This document shows positions 17,055 through 25,994 of a stretch of DNA of 64,000 nucleotides, piece by piece (within the stretch, counting starts at the first letter, position 1; every line of letters begins with the position of its first letter). The notes below the pieces were generated by a model, which worked only from the letters and a program-made list of their open reading frames with translations, ran no database searches and was not told where the DNA came from. This DNA comes from Thermasporomyces sp040195635 (lineage in GTDB: Bacteria; Actinomycetota; Actinomycetes; Propionibacteriales; Actinopolymorphaceae). The stretch is from assembly GCF_040195635.1 (NCBI RefSeq), contig NZ_JBEFTX010000006.1, forward strand, positions 282,810 to 346,809, given 5' to 3'. A program made the translations under genes and the position numbers.

Positions 17055-18554
17055 GTGACAGCGTCGATGGTGATGCGTGGACCGGGGTCGTCCCCGGAAA
17101 AGCTCATCCGAGCTGGAGCATGGGCAGGACGTGCCGCGGTCGTCGGCGCGAGCCTCGCCGTGGTGTCGGCACTTGCCGCGGCTCCGGCTGCAGCCAGCGC
17201 GGGCGGCGGCAATGGCAGTGACATCGCTGCTGGTGAGACGGTCAGCCGCGCGCAGGCCAACTCGTTCAACATCAGCGTGGGCGGACAGGTTGCCGGTAGT
17301 GGCGGTTACCTCTCGGTTAATGATGGCGCGTTGGAAACTGTGAAGGGTGTCAAGGCGCCTGAGCTGCCGATGATCGGTGACCAGCAGGTCGCGCTCGTCG
17401 GTGCGCTCGGACAGGACGCCGCCACGACTTCCAATGGCTACGCCGCCGCATGCGCGGGCGTGGTCGGTGCCAACGGTGTCGTCAAGCTCGGTGCCGACCA
17501 GAGCTGCCTGGTCTCTGGCGATGGTCAGATCCAGGTGTCGCTCGGGACGCTCGACGCGCTCGGCCTCACCGCCCTGTTGGGTGGAGAGCTCCCGGGTCTT
17601 CCGGCGCTGCCGAGCCTTCCGGCGACAGGTGAGCTGACCGACGGTCTCACCGACGGCCTCCTCAGCGGCCTCGGTGGCAACCTGGCGTCGACCGGAGGTC
17701 TCCTGCCGGCGGTTCCGTCGACCGGTGACCTGACCGGAAACCTGCCGCAGACCAGCACACTGCCGCTTCCTGGGGTGCCTGACGTCGAGTCCCCGGACCT
17801 GGCGCTTCCGGACCTCAGCCTTGGGGAGCTTTCCTCCCTCGGTGGCCTGCCGGCCCTCGGCAGCCTGCCGACCGGTGGTCTGCCCGACATCCAGCTGATG
17901 GTGGTCGGCAAGTCGATCACGGCCAACTGCCTGTCCACGCCGAGCGACACGTTCGGCAAGGCCAGCCCGGTTGAGGCCCAGGTCGTCGCGGTAGTGGCCG
18001 GCCAGCAGATTCCGGTGGCGAGCGTTCCGCCGGAGGGCCTGGACCTGAACCTGACCGACGTCCTGTCGAAGGTTCAGAGCCAGCTGCCGGTCGAGGTCAC
18101 CGGTGTTCTCGACCAGGTTCTCGCCGCGGTTCCGGCTGACCAGCTCGACGCGGTGCGCCTCGCCAACCTGCAGGTCGGCGAGCAGACCGCCAAGGCCGGA
18201 CAGATCAGCGTGACCGCCCTCGGTGTCGAGACGGCTTACCCGGGTCTCGTCGACCTGGAGCTCGGCAAGGTGGACTGCGGCAGCAACGTCGCTGCTGTGT
18301 CCGAGCCGGGTGTCAAGGCCGGCGCGGCAGCTCCGCAGGCCGGTGCTGGTGCGCAGGTCGAGGCCGACGGTTCCGGTGTGAGGGCCGGCGCTGAGGCTGG
18401 CGGAGTCAAGGGCGAGGGTGCGGTCAACGCCGACCTGGCACCTGCGTCGAACAAGGCGCCGCTCGCGACGTTCGGCTGGGGCGCTGTGATCGCGCTCATG
18501 CTGGCTGGAGTCGGCCTCGCCGGCTTCAAGCTCCGTCGCCTAATCCGGCACTGA
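17055..18554 (+). CDS. Secreted, C-terminally membrane-anchored surface protein
   Basis: 499 aa from GTG 17055 (GGAGGG at 17047-17052). A signal peptide spans about residues 20-55 and ends in APAAASAG. The ectodomain begins with SRAQANSFNISVGGQV, similar in style to the choice-of-anchor P family (tentative). It has a Leu/Pro/Gly-rich repetitive section (about 175-285, LPALPSLPATGEL-type repeats) and then a second globular part. Cysteines come in apparent pairs. The C-terminus is a hydrophobic helix (GWGAVIALMLAGVGLAGFKL) plus basic tail (RRLIRH) without a clear LPXTG sortase motif. Its own strong terminator and promoter region suggest a monocistronic, well-expressed gene. Role unknown. Confidence 0.7.
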   Translation: MTASMVMRGPGSSPEKLIRAGAWAGRAAVVGASLAVVSALAAAPAAASAGGGNGSDIAAGETVSRAQANSFNISVGGQVAGSGGYLSVNDGALETVKGVKAPELPMIGDQQVALVGALGQDAATTSNGYAAACAGVVGANGVVKLGADQSCLVSGDGQIQVSLGTLDALGLTALLGGELPGLPALPSLPATGELTDGLTDGLLSGLGGNLASTGGLLPAVPSTGDLTGNLPQTSTLPLPGVPDVESPDLALPDLSLGELSSLGGLPALGSLPTGGLPDIQLMVVGKSITANCLSTPSDTFGKASPVEAQVVAVVAGQQIPVASVPPEGLDLNLTDVLSKVQSQLPVEVTGVLDQVLAAVPADQLDAVRLANLQVGEQTAKAGQISVTALGVETAYPGLVDLELGKVDCGSNVAAVSEPGVKAGAAAPQAGAGAQVEADGSGVRAGAEAGGVKGEGAVNADLAPASNKAPLATFGWGAVIALMLAGVGLAGFKLRRLIRH

Positions 18555-18602
18555 CGACCTGACGGTCGTCACAGCAGAATCCGAGCGCTTCGGCGCTTGA
18601 CC

Positions 18603-18658
18603 GCCCGCCGGTCGGTGTGGGGAATCCCTCCCTCACACTGACCGGCGGGCTTCTTCTT
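18603..18658 (+). terminator. Strong rho-independent terminator
   Basis: A stem of about 20 bp pairs 18603-18622 with 18631-18650 (core GCCCGCCGGTC / GACCGGCGGGC), with an 8-nt loop and TTCTTCTT following. It ends transcription of the surface-protein gene and separates it from the convergent araC-type gene. Confidence 0.85.
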
Positions 18659-18748
18659 GCCACCGGGCCTTCCACTCGTTCCGTGGGCCACTCGTGGCGA
18701 CCCGGCCATACGCCAGGGATCAGATCCTCCGTACGGCCGGACCAGGGA

Positions 18749-19549
18749 TCAGGAACGCTGCGGGCCACGGAGGGTTCCAGGTGACGCGCCCGTCGCCGCT
18801 TTGACGTGACGGCTCAGGTGGCTCACCGAGTCGTACCCCGTCAACTCCGCGATCGACTGCAGCGTCAACGTGGAGTTGCGCAGGTAACCCATCGCGTGAC
18901 GCAGCCGCACCGCATGGAGGTACGCCCGCAGGGTGGTGCCACGGAACCTCGCGAAGTACGCACGGAGCCCTGACGGCGACACCCCCAGCTCGGCGGCGAT
19001 GTCGGCGATCCGGATCCGGCTGGCGAAGCGTTCCTCGACAAGGCGTTCGGCTTCCGCCACCAACTGCTTTCCGGAGGGCACGTCTACAGTGGCTCGGGCC
19101 CGCCGCAGCCGCAGGTCCAGCTCGGCGAGCAGGAGACGAGCCATGTCGTCGCGATCCGGTCCCGGGTGCGCCACCTCCTGGGTGAGAGCGTCGAAGATCC
19201 GGCCGAGCGAGCGGTCGCCGTCGTCGTAGCACACCCGCGGCCAGGCCTGGTTCGCTGGCGCCTGCACCTGGATGTGCCGGTTCGTGTAGCCCGCGTCGGT
19301 GTACTCCGCGTGCGGCACTCCCGGCGGGGTGACCAGAACCGTGCCAGGCATCGCGTCGTACCACTCCTCACCGATCGGACAGCGCACGCGCCCCCGCAGG
19401 TAGTAGACGAGTTCCCAGGAACCGTGCGCGTGCACGGGGAAGTGCCGCCCGCGGGGAGCCACGTGCACGCCCGCTCCGAGGAGTCGGGGGGCATCGTCGC
19501 TGGCGCGGCTCTCGGCCCGCGCGCCTGCGTTCGTTCGGCGTGGGGGCAT
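18749..19549 (-). CDS. AraC family transcriptional regulator
   Basis: 266 aa from ATG 19549, which overlaps the alkB stop by one base (TGATG). The N-terminal cupin-like sensor (about 20-110: HVAPRGRHFPVHAHGSWELVYYLRG) is typical of sugar- or small-molecule-sensing AraC proteins, not of Ada. The C-terminal double helix-turn-helix spans about 165-262, with IADIAAELGVSPSGLRAYFARFRG and SIAELTGYDSVSHLSRHVKAATG. Coupling to alkB suggests a shared transcript; whether it controls alkB is inference. Confidence 0.88.
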   Translation of the reverse strand: MPPRRTNAGARAESRASDDAPRLLGAGVHVAPRGRHFPVHAHGSWELVYYLRGRVRCPIGEEWYDAMPGTVLVTPPGVPHAEYTDAGYTNRHIQVQAPANQAWPRVCYDDGDRSLGRIFDALTQEVAHPGPDRDDMARLLLAELDLRLRRARATVDVPSGKQLVAEAERLVEERFASRIRIADIAAELGVSPSGLRAYFARFRGTTLRAYLHAVRLRHAMGYLRNSTLTLQSIAELTGYDSVSHLSRHVKAATGASPGTLRGPQRS

Positions 19550-20214
19550 CAGCGCAGACCCGACTCGCGGATGGTGATGTTCAACCGGCCGTGGCCCAGC
19601 CCGATCTCCGCATCCGCGACGTCGGGTGGCTGCGGATTGACCAGTCCTCTGGGTACGCCGTGGAACGCCAACCGCGACGGGCCGCCGAAGACGAACAGGT
19701 CGCCGGACCGGAGTTCGACGTCGGTCCACGGCCGGTTGCGGTTGCGCGTGTTGCCGAACCTGAAGATGCACGCGTCACCGAGGCTCAGCGACACCACCGG
19801 AGCCAAGCTGCGCTCGTCGCGATCCTGGTGAAGGCCCATCCGGGCGTTGTCGTCGTAGAAGTTGATCAGCGCGATGTCGGGTTGGTAGGCCTCCGCGACC
19901 GCAGGATCGTCGTACGCCTCCCCGACCGCGCGTCGAGCCAGCTCCCCCAACCAGTCCGGGAACTCCCGTACCGGGCTGCCGTCGTCGACGGTGCGGGAGT
20001 AACGGTAAGGGACCCAGTGCCAGCCGAGGCAGACCGTGCGTACGGACATCACGCCCCCGCTGGGCAGGCGCGTCGCCCGCATGCCGGCCGGACCGGTGGC
20101 CCACTCCCGGCACGCCTGCACGAGTTGCCGCTGGGTGTCCAGGTCGAGCCAGTCAGGGACGTGGACGGCACCCGGGGCGATCTCTGCCCGGGATCGCGGG
20201 AGCAGCGCGGACAT
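19549..20214 (-). CDS. alkB: AlkB-like 2-oxoglutarate/Fe(II) dioxygenase
   Basis: 221 aa. Should oxidatively remove methyl groups from 1-methyladenine and 3-methylcytosine in DNA or RNA. NFYDDNARMGLHQDRDE (about residues 119-135) gives the first His and Asp of the iron triad. The distal His is in LAFHGVPRG (about 184), and RLNITIR near the C-terminus supplies the 2-oxoglutarate-binding Arg. Full family length. It is divergent from the phytanoyl-CoA dioxygenase-like gene with a 120-bp gap, and the AraC regulator gene follows in the same operon. Confidence 0.92.
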   Translation of the reverse strand: MSALLPRSRAEIAPGAVHVPDWLDLDTQRQLVQACREWATGPAGMRATRLPSGGVMSVRTVCLGWHWVPYRYSRTVDDGSPVREFPDWLGELARRAVGEAYDDPAVAEAYQPDIALINFYDDNARMGLHQDRDERSLAPVVSLSLGDACIFRFGNTRNRNRPWTDVELRSGDLFVFGGPSRLAFHGVPRGLVNPQPPDVADAEIGLGHGRLNITIRESGLR

Positions 20215-20334
20215 GGCCTTAGCTTGCCCAGATCTGGCGTTCTGTGCATAGGGCTCGTCGCGTCCTGCATGGCCCGCGGGCCCTTCCCTGGCGATACTTT
20301 CGGCGAGGAAGGTGTGTGGAAGGAGCGAACGCCC

Positions 20335-21114
20335 ATGGACATCACCGCCGCCCTACGCGAGCTCGGCGTAGCAGAGGACACGCTCTCGGCCGAGGAGAAG
20401 GCAGATCTTGACCGCAACGGATTCCTGCCCCTGTACGGGATTCTGACGCAAGGCGAGGTCGACAAGTTCAATGCGCGGCTGGCCGAACTCACTGCCGCCG
20501 AGGGCGCCGAAGCAGGTCTGGAGGTACACCAGGAGGAAGGCACGGACAGGTTGGCCGATCTGGTCAACAAGGACCCGATGTTCGAGGTGTGCCTCTCCCA
20601 TCCTCGCGTGCTCGCAGCGATCCATCACGTCCTGGGTACGTTCAAGATGTTCTCCCTCAACAGCAGGGCGGCGCTGCCTGGTCAGGGACTTCAGGGCCTG
20701 CACACCGACTACGGCGAGCCGGTCCAGCCGGGCGACTACCGCGTGTGCAACTCGATCTGGCTGCTCGACGACTTCACCGCCGAGAACGGCGCCACGCGGG
20801 TCGTGCCCGGATCGCACCTGGGCGGCGTACTCCCCGGCCAGGCGATGGCCGATCCCGCGGACGACCACCCCGACCAGGTGCAGCTTCTCGCACCCGCCGG
20901 TACCGTCGTCGTCTTCAACAGTCACCTGTGGCATGGCGGCACCCTCAACAGCTCCGACCGGCCGCGGCGGGCCATGCACTCGGCGTTCTGCCGGCGGGAT
21001 ATCCCCCAACAGCTGGACCAGAAGGCCTATCTGCGGCGTTCGACGTTCGACCGGTTGAACTCCGCGCAGCACTATCTGCTGGACGTGACCGAGGTCGACA
21101 TCAAGTACCCGTGA
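20335..21114 (+). CDS. Phytanoyl-CoA dioxygenase family protein
   Basis: 259 aa from ATG 20335 with GGAAGGAG at 20318-20324. Non-heme Fe(II)/2-oxoglutarate oxygenase. GLHTDYG (about residues 122-128) provides the His-X-Asp pair, LWHGGTLN (about 199) the distal His and RPRRAMHSAF the 2-oxoglutarate Arg. The substrate is probably a small metabolite, but nothing here identifies it. It may share a transcript with the downstream dehydrogenase gene (35-nt gap). Confidence 0.88.
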   Translation: MDITAALRELGVAEDTLSAEEKADLDRNGFLPLYGILTQGEVDKFNARLAELTAAEGAEAGLEVHQEEGTDRLADLVNKDPMFEVCLSHPRVLAAIHHVLGTFKMFSLNSRAALPGQGLQGLHTDYGEPVQPGDYRVCNSIWLLDDFTAENGATRVVPGSHLGGVLPGQAMADPADDHPDQVQLLAPAGTVVVFNSHLWHGGTLNSSDRPRRAMHSAFCRRDIPQQLDQKAYLRRSTFDRLNSAQHYLLDVTEVDIKYP

Positions 21115-21149
21115 GCGGCCGCCCGGAGCTGGGCCGAGATAATGGTCAG

Positions 21150-22073
21150 ATGACTGACGGAGCGCGCACTCGGAAGATCTACGTCGGCCCCCGAGCGACG
21201 CCGGAGCTGATCGAGGCGGTCAAGAACGCCGGCGGCGAACCCACCGAGACGAGTACCGCCGCTGAGGCGATCGTCTGGTGGGGTGGCTCGCCGGCCGAGT
21301 TTGCCGAGGTCGACCACGAGGGCATCCGGTGGGTGCAGCTCCCATCGGCGGGGGTCGAGTCGTGGTTCGCCGCCGACATCTTTCGTACGGGCAAGATCTA
21401 CTCGAGCGCGGTTGGCAGCTACGCCGAGACCGTCGCCGAACAAGCACTGGCGCTCATGCTCGCCGGCGTACGGCAGTTGCACACCTTGGCGCGTGCACAG
21501 ACCTGGACGCGGCCCAACGTCGGGACGCTCTTCGACAAGACCGTCGGCATCGTCGGGTGCGGCGGGATCGGGCGGGCGCTGATTCCGTTGCTCGCGCCGT
21601 TCCGGGCGAGGGTGCTGGCGATCACCCGATCGGGAACGCCCGTACCAGGCGCGTCGTCGACCGTCACGCCGGCAGGGCTGGACGGCGTACTCTCCGCGTC
21701 GGACGTCGTAGTGATCGGCGCGCCTGCCACCGCTGAGACCCAGGCGCTGATCGGGGAACGGGAGCTGGCGCTCATGCAGCCCCACGCGTGGCTCGTCAAC
21801 ATCGCGCGCGGATCATTGATCGACACCGACGCCGTCGTGAAGGCGCTGGCGGCCGGGACGATCGGCGGCGTCGGGCTCGATGTGACCGACCCCGAACCCC
21901 TACCCGACGGCCATCCATTGTGGAGCGAGCCGCGGGCGCTGATCAGCCCGCACTCGGCCAACCCTTCGCATCTGCTGATGCCTCGCCTGGCCGAACGGGT
22001 GGGCGAGAACGTACGTCGGTACATCGCAGGTGAGGAGCTCGTCGGCGTGATCGAGGTCGAGCGCGGCTACTGA
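21150..22073 (+). CDS. D-isomer-specific 2-hydroxyacid dehydrogenase
   Basis: 307 aa NAD(P)-dependent dehydrogenase. The Rossmann loop GIVGCGGIGRAL is at about residues 131-142. Catalytic Arg is in NIARGSLIDTD (about 219-229), Glu in DPEPLPDGHPLW (about 246) and His in ALISPHSANPS (about 265). The first third is shorter than in classical enzymes, matching the actinobacterial short form. ATG 21150 is chosen from the domain start; its Shine-Dalgarno is weak. It is the last chromosomal gene before the tRNA. Confidence 0.88.
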   Translation: MTDGARTRKIYVGPRATPELIEAVKNAGGEPTETSTAAEAIVWWGGSPAEFAEVDHEGIRWVQLPSAGVESWFAADIFRTGKIYSSAVGSYAETVAEQALALMLAGVRQLHTLARAQTWTRPNVGTLFDKTVGIVGCGGIGRALIPLLAPFRARVLAITRSGTPVPGASSTVTPAGLDGVLSASDVVVIGAPATAETQALIGERELALMQPHAWLVNIARGSLIDTDAVVKALAAGTIGGVGLDVTDPEPLPDGHPLWSEPRALISPHSANPSHLLMPRLAERVGENVRRYIAGEELVGVIEVERGY

Positions 22074-22145
22074 GCGTCGGCACGTAGGCGTGCCCGACAC
22101 CCGACCGGGGCTGGGTCATCGATACGCTGGGCCAGCGCCGAGCCA

Positions 22146-22218
22146 GCCCTCGTAGCTCAGGGGATAGAGCAACGGTTTCCTAAACCGTGTGTCGCAGGTT
22201 CGAATCCTGCCGGGGGCG
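22146..22218 (+). tRNA. tRNA-Arg (anticodon CCT)
   Basis: 73-nt cloverleaf: acceptor GCCCTCG/CGGGGGC (one G-U pair), D-stem GCTC/GAGC, anticodon stem ACGGT/ACCGT with loop TTCCTAA giving anticodon CCU (reads AGG), T-stem GCAGG/CCTGC with TTCGAAT loop, discriminator G. No CCA is encoded. The 3' part from the first anticodon-loop base onward is duplicated at 40879-40921, marking it as the integration site of the island. Confidence 0.97.
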
Positions 22219-22219
22219 C
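22177..22219. repeat. attL (43-bp direct repeat inside tRNA-Arg)
   Basis: The 43 bases from the first base of the anticodon loop to one base past the tRNA are identical to 40879-40921. Sequence diverges immediately on both sides of the two copies. This is the left attachment site; the tRNA 3' half here is island-supplied and keeps the tRNA intact. Confidence 0.95.
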
Positions 22220-22246
22220 TTGCATTTCCGCAGGTCAGAGGCATGA

Positions 22247-23362
22247 TCAACGATCTTCCTCCGATCCGTTGGGCTCCGAATCGGCAATCTGGCCACGTTC
22301 TGGCCACACTCCCGACTCGCTCGCAACCTCGTTGAGACGGGCCGCCCAGGTATCCATCTCATCGGGGTACAGGTGGCCGTAGAGGTCCATCGTCATCACC
22401 ACCGATGCGTGCCCAAGGATCCGCTGCACCACCTTCGGCGGCGTGCACGCCGAGATGTACAGCGACGCGGCCGTGTGCCGAAGGCCATGGATGGTGAACC
22501 CTTCGAGCGCTGCCGCTCTGACCGCAGGTGTCCATACACGCTGCCGGAAGTTGCCCGCCCGAAGTGGCCCGCCTTCCGGTGCCGTGAACACCAGCGCGTC
22601 GCGATCGAGGTCGGCGACCAGGGCGTGAAGCTCGTCGCAAAGTGCCTCAGGTAACGGCACCGTCCGGGACTGGTGGGTCTTCGGCTTGCCTTCGACCAAC
22701 TGACCGCCGATGTCGACGAATGCTCGCCGTTCCTTCAGCCGCCGACGAGCGAGGTCTACATCCCGCACCCGCAGCGCGACAGCCTCACCCCACCGCAGAC
22801 CGGTGTACGCCAACGTCCGGATGAAGGTGCCGTAGCGGCCAGCCTCAGCGGCGAGCTTGGCAACCTCGGCATGGCTCAGGAATCGCCGCTACCATGCCGA
22901 TACCAGCTTCGGCAGCTTGATCCCGGTCACCGGGTTTGCCTGCAGACGTCCCGTTCGGATCCCGTGCTGGCATACCGACGAGAAGACGTACACCGTCTGC
23001 CGGACCTGCGACGCCGCAAGTCCCGAGCCGGCAAGCTCCGTGATCCACTCCTGAAGCATGGCCGAGACCTTGCCCATCGGGACGTGCTTCCAACGAGGCA
23101 GGATCCGTAGATCCAGCAGATGGCGGGACGACGAGCGGGTCCGGGGTTTCAGGTGCAGGGTGCTTTCGAACCACTCCTGAGCGGCCTTGCCGAACTCCAC
23201 TCGAAGAGCGGCAGGATCGACCCGATCCCCACGTGAGATCCGGACCTTCTGATCGGCCGGCCAGCGTTGGGCGTCGAGCTTTCGGCGGAAGGTCTTGTTA
23301 CGCTCCCTGCCGTCCGGGCCCCGGTATCTGGCTCGGTAGCGGTCGCCACGTTTCTCGACACT
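22247..23362 (-). pseudogene. Tyrosine integrase, interrupted by an in-frame stop
   Basis: Reading in one frame, three regions are seen: an N-terminal arm-binding segment (KRGDRYRARYRGPDGRERNK, about 23290-23360), a core-binding domain (EFGKAAQEWFESTLHLKPRTR) and a catalytic domain with Arg in TGLRWGEAV, His-X-X-Arg in GLRHTAAS and Tyr in DLYGHLYP. A TAG codon at 22889-22891 interrupts the frame between core-binding and catalytic domains. No normal start codon exists in the frame ahead of the N-terminal segment; the first in-frame start is GTG 23200, mid-protein. The catalytic part could still be made from an internal start near 22813. Most likely inactive; a sequencing error is possible. Confidence 0.85.
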
Positions 23363-23514
23363 CCTGCGGCAGTCGCCTTCTGCTGTTCGACCCAGGCGCG
23401 GACGTCGGCGGGGTCATAGCGCAGGTGCTTGCCGACCCTCGCGGCCCTTGGGCCGGTGCCGAGGTAGCGCCATCGGTACAGGGTGTCGATGGGTACGCCG
23501 AGGTAGTGACACAC
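23149..23514 (-). CDS. Excisionase-like HTH protein, abnormal ends
   Basis: The first 50 residues (VCHYLGVPIDTLYRWRYLG, then GKHLRYDPADVRAWVEQQ) form the MerR-like winged helix of actinobacterial Xis proteins. In the usual arrangement xis ends where int begins. Here the frame runs on for another 70 residues antisense-free into the integrase region, and int lacks its start. At the other end, codons for WTPEE lie upstream but are cut off by a TGA two codons earlier. Loss of one T after ATG 23541-area would restore a Met-Thr-Trp-Thr start. Only GTG 23514 remains, with GAGGAG immediately adjacent. Probably non-functional or mis-expressed. Confidence 0.55.
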   Translation of the reverse strand: MCHYLGVPIDTLYRWRYLGTGPRAARVGKHLRYDPADVRAWVEQQKATAAGVSRNVATATEPDTGARTAGSVTRPSAESSTPNAGRPIRRSGSHVGIGSILPLFEWSSARPLRSGSKAPCT

Positions 23515-23590
23515 CTCCTCGGGCGTCCAAAGTCATTCCGGCTTCATGTTTCTGTTTCTCCTTCTGTGGTTGGCGGTTGACACGTACGTC

Positions 23591-24506
23591 TCAACCAGTG
23601 GTGGCGATCCCCAGGCGTGCGATGTAGCGGTGTTCGCGGGCGAGTGCGGCGGCGGTGTTGGCCAGGAGTGCGTCGCCGGTGGTGTGCCAGCCGGTGCCGG
23701 CGTAGACGAGTTCGGCGATGGTCTCGAGGTGTTCGTTTTCCTTGAGGTGCTCTTGCCGTTCGTGGTGGGCGCGTCGGTAGGCGACGCGGGCTTTGCGGAG
23801 GTGGCGGAAGGTGGTGGAGTAGCGCCGGGATTTGGTGAAGAAGTGCCCGCCGAAGCCGAGCATGTGTGCCCACCGTCGTAGCCGGTGGTAGCCGGAGTCC
23901 TCCCACTCCGAAGCGGTCGACGAGCTGGTTCCCGTGGTGGTCGGTGAGGACCAGGCCGTGAGTCTGAAACGTCGTGTGTTCGACGGCTTTGCGGAGGATC
24001 CAGACCAGCAGGAACGAGTTGGCCCACGCAGGCGGTCGGATGATCTCTTCTGGGTCGTGGGGTTGATGCCGTCGAAGCGGGCGAGGATGTGGAAGTGGAC
24101 CAGGCCGCGTCGCTGGAACTCTGCACATTTGCCGAACGAGATCCGCACCGGTGTCTTGCCCCAGCGGAGCCGACCCGTCGCCGCGTTGCGGGTGCGGGTG
24201 ACGTGGCCGTGGTCGCGGGCGTACCGGTCGAGGAGGCGTTTGGCGGTCATCTGAGTCCGTCGCCACAGTTCGGATGCCTGGGTGTTCCAGACGGCGTGCT
24301 GGTTGTAGTCGTAGCAGTCACCGCAGAGGGGTGCCGAGGCGGTGGTCGCCGTCGGTGTGGATGCGCATGCACCGCAGGTCGATCCCGTGGGGGCACAGGT
24401 CGGGGGTCTTGCAGGCGCGCCAGGGTGCGGGTCGGCCGGCGCAGCTGGGCGTGAAGAAAGGGCCGCCAGATGACTGACGACCCTCACAGCGTCGGCACCG
24501 TTCCAC
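23591..24506 (-). pseudogene. RepSA-type replication initiator, frameshifted
   Basis: Pieces of one protein lie in at least two frames. CKTPDLCPHGIDLRCMRIH (about 24350-24410) is in one frame. CGDCYDYNQHAVWN to EFQRRGLVHFHILARFDGINP (about 24065-24330) is in a second. RPPAWANSFLLVWILRKAVEH to LVDRFGV (about 23905-24050) is in another, and WAHMLGFGGHFFTKSRRYSTTF to the stop returns to the second. The motifs VHFH and GHFFTKSRRYSTT are hallmarks of RepSA initiators of pSAM2-like elements. The middle domain also appears shortened. The gene is therefore dead. Confidence 0.85.
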
Positions 24507-24646
24507 TCACAGACCCGGCGGTGGCCGGGGCGGGCCGGAGGCTTTAGCCACCTCGCTTGGCCCGAAACCCGAAGGCCGGGGGCCTACGGTGGCGGCAACG
24601 GTCGGGCAGCAGGCTGCTCACCGCTGCCCGCGCTTGCTGCGCCTGG

Positions 24647-25093
24647 TCAGTTGTCCCTCTCGTGCGCGCGGGTGACGGTATCCCAGCCGGACGCACCCAA
24701 GGACACCACGGCGACTGGAAAGATGCCGAGGTTTTCCTTGTCGATGTGGTCGGACAGTTCGTTCAGCAGATGGTTGACCACTGCGTCGAAGTCAGCCGCC
24801 GAGGGGTCCAATGCGGCCAGTGACTGGTCGAAGCTGGCGTGCTCCTGCTCGAGTTCCCTCACGGCCTCCGCGAACTCGCCCTGGTCCTTCAGCGCGGTGA
24901 ACACGCCGCGTTCCTCGCGGCGCACGTGAATCTCCAGCATCCGGCTGAATTCCCTGAGCGTCTCGACAGCGGCGTCATAGTCGGTCATGATCAGCGACCG
25001 CCGGATGTCACCGGACAGCTCGAGCAACCCGAGGTGCTCGTCCATCAGTTCAGCGATCGGTTCGATCTGCCGACAGCCGCAGTACTCACACAT
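24647..25093 (-). CDS. Hemerythrin HHE domain protein
   Basis: 148 aa four-helix bundle expected to bind a non-heme di-iron site. Ligand-type residues: MDEHLGLL (His about 20), EIHVRREERGVF (His 56 and Glu 60), EQEHASFD (His about 85) and LSDHIDKENLGIFP (His about 116, Glu about 120). The N-terminus MCEYCGCR has three closely spaced cysteines, which could bind metal or react with thiols. Family roles include O2/NO binding and repair of nitrosative damage. It follows the DUF2249-hemerythrin gene by 11 nt, so they form an operon. Confidence 0.85.
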   Translation of the reverse strand: MCEYCGCRQIEPIAELMDEHLGLLELSGDIRRSLIMTDYDAAVETLREFSRMLEIHVRREERGVFTALKDQGEFAEAVRELEQEHASFDQSLAALDPSAADFDAVVNHLLNELSDHIDKENLGIFPVAVVSLGASGWDTVTRAHERDN

Positions 25094-25104
25094 GGCCGTG
25101 GTGG

Positions 25105-25899
25105 TCAGGCACGGACCAACTCCAGCCGCCAGTTTTTCGGGCCTCGTTCCAGGTAATTGACATTGAATGCGCCGGGGGTGCGCTCCTCCACTTGGGCGAG
25201 CAACCGCACCGGGTCGTGCGGTACGACCAGGACCAGTCCACCGCCAGCCGGCAGAGCGTCGAGGGCGCCGAAGATCGTGGCGTGCCGGATCGCGTGGGGG
25301 ATGGCCCGGGCATCGAGTTCCGGGTATCCAGGGGGATCGACCTCGCCGCAGGAGCAGTCGCGGCGACCGGTCTGCAGATGACTGCGTTCCGACGCGCCCT
25401 GATGGTCGGCCGCATCGCCGAGCAGCTCGTGCAGCCCTGCGAGGATCCCGGCGACAGACACCTCAGGCGAAGCCGTCAGCAGCGGGAGTAGCTGATCGTT
25501 CTCCTTCGCAAGGTGGCTTTCGAAGAGGACCTGCAACGCACGGGCCGTAGCGGCTGCCCGCACCGGTTCGGCAGTGGACGAGAGCTCACGGACCAAGCCG
25601 ATGATCACCCGATGCTCGGCCAGCATTCCGTCCACAAGCAGCCGCCCCTCGAGTGTCGCGTGCGCGGCCGGATACATCGTCTCTTCCTCGGCCAGCGCGT
25701 GTGGCGCCAGCTCCGCCTCACACCAGGCCACCAGATCCCGGCGGGCGACCTCTGCCGACTCCGCGACTCCCCGGGAAGCAGCGCCGATCAGCCTCTCCGT
25801 CCGCATCGCCAGGGCTCCGGCCATCTCGGCGTGGTGCTGTTCAACCGCGTCCGCAGCTCGGGCGTCTTCCTGGCTCGAGGCGATGACGACGTCGTTCAT
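25105..25899 (-). CDS. Hemerythrin - DUF2249 fusion protein
   Basis: 264 aa from ATG 25899 with GGAGGAG 4-5 nt upstream. Residues about 15-170 are a hemerythrin-like bundle (EQHHAEMAG, HALAEEETMYPAAH, LAEHRVIIGLV, SHLAKENDQLLPLL). Residues about 190-264 are a DUF2249 domain (ELDARAIPHAIRHATIFGALDALPAGGGLVLVVPHDP) preceded by CSCGE. DUF2249 and hemerythrin domains often co-occur in anaerobic or nitrogen-oxide metabolism genes. It is divergent from the Fe-S-type regulator gene, which probably controls it. Role in NO or O2 sensing or scavenging is inferred. Confidence 0.85.
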   Translation of the reverse strand: MNDVVIASSQEDARAADAVEQHHAEMAGALAMRTERLIGAASRGVAESAEVARRDLVAWCEAELAPHALAEEETMYPAAHATLEGRLLVDGMLAEHRVIIGLVRELSSTAEPVRAAATARALQVLFESHLAKENDQLLPLLTASPEVSVAGILAGLHELLGDAADHQGASERSHLQTGRRDCSCGEVDPPGYPELDARAIPHAIRHATIFGALDALPAGGGLVLVVPHDPVRLLAQVEERTPGAFNVNYLERGPKNWRLELVRA

Positions 25900-25971
25900 C
25901 TCTGCTCCTCCGGCTCGCTGGGGTCGCACAGGTGCCCCGTCCGACCGCCGGGCCCGCCTTGGCACGGCACC

Positions 25972-25985
25972 TGTATTTTATTACA
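25972..25985. promoter_or_regulatory. AT-rich promoter/operator candidate
   Basis: TGTATTTTATTACA is an imperfect palindrome, and the only AT-rich stretch in the 95-bp divergent region between the hemerythrin-DUF2249 gene and the regulator gene. It starts about 10 nt before GTG 25995. It could be a -10 element or the binding site of that regulator. Confidence 0.35.
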
Positions 25986-25994
25986 CTCCGGTCC

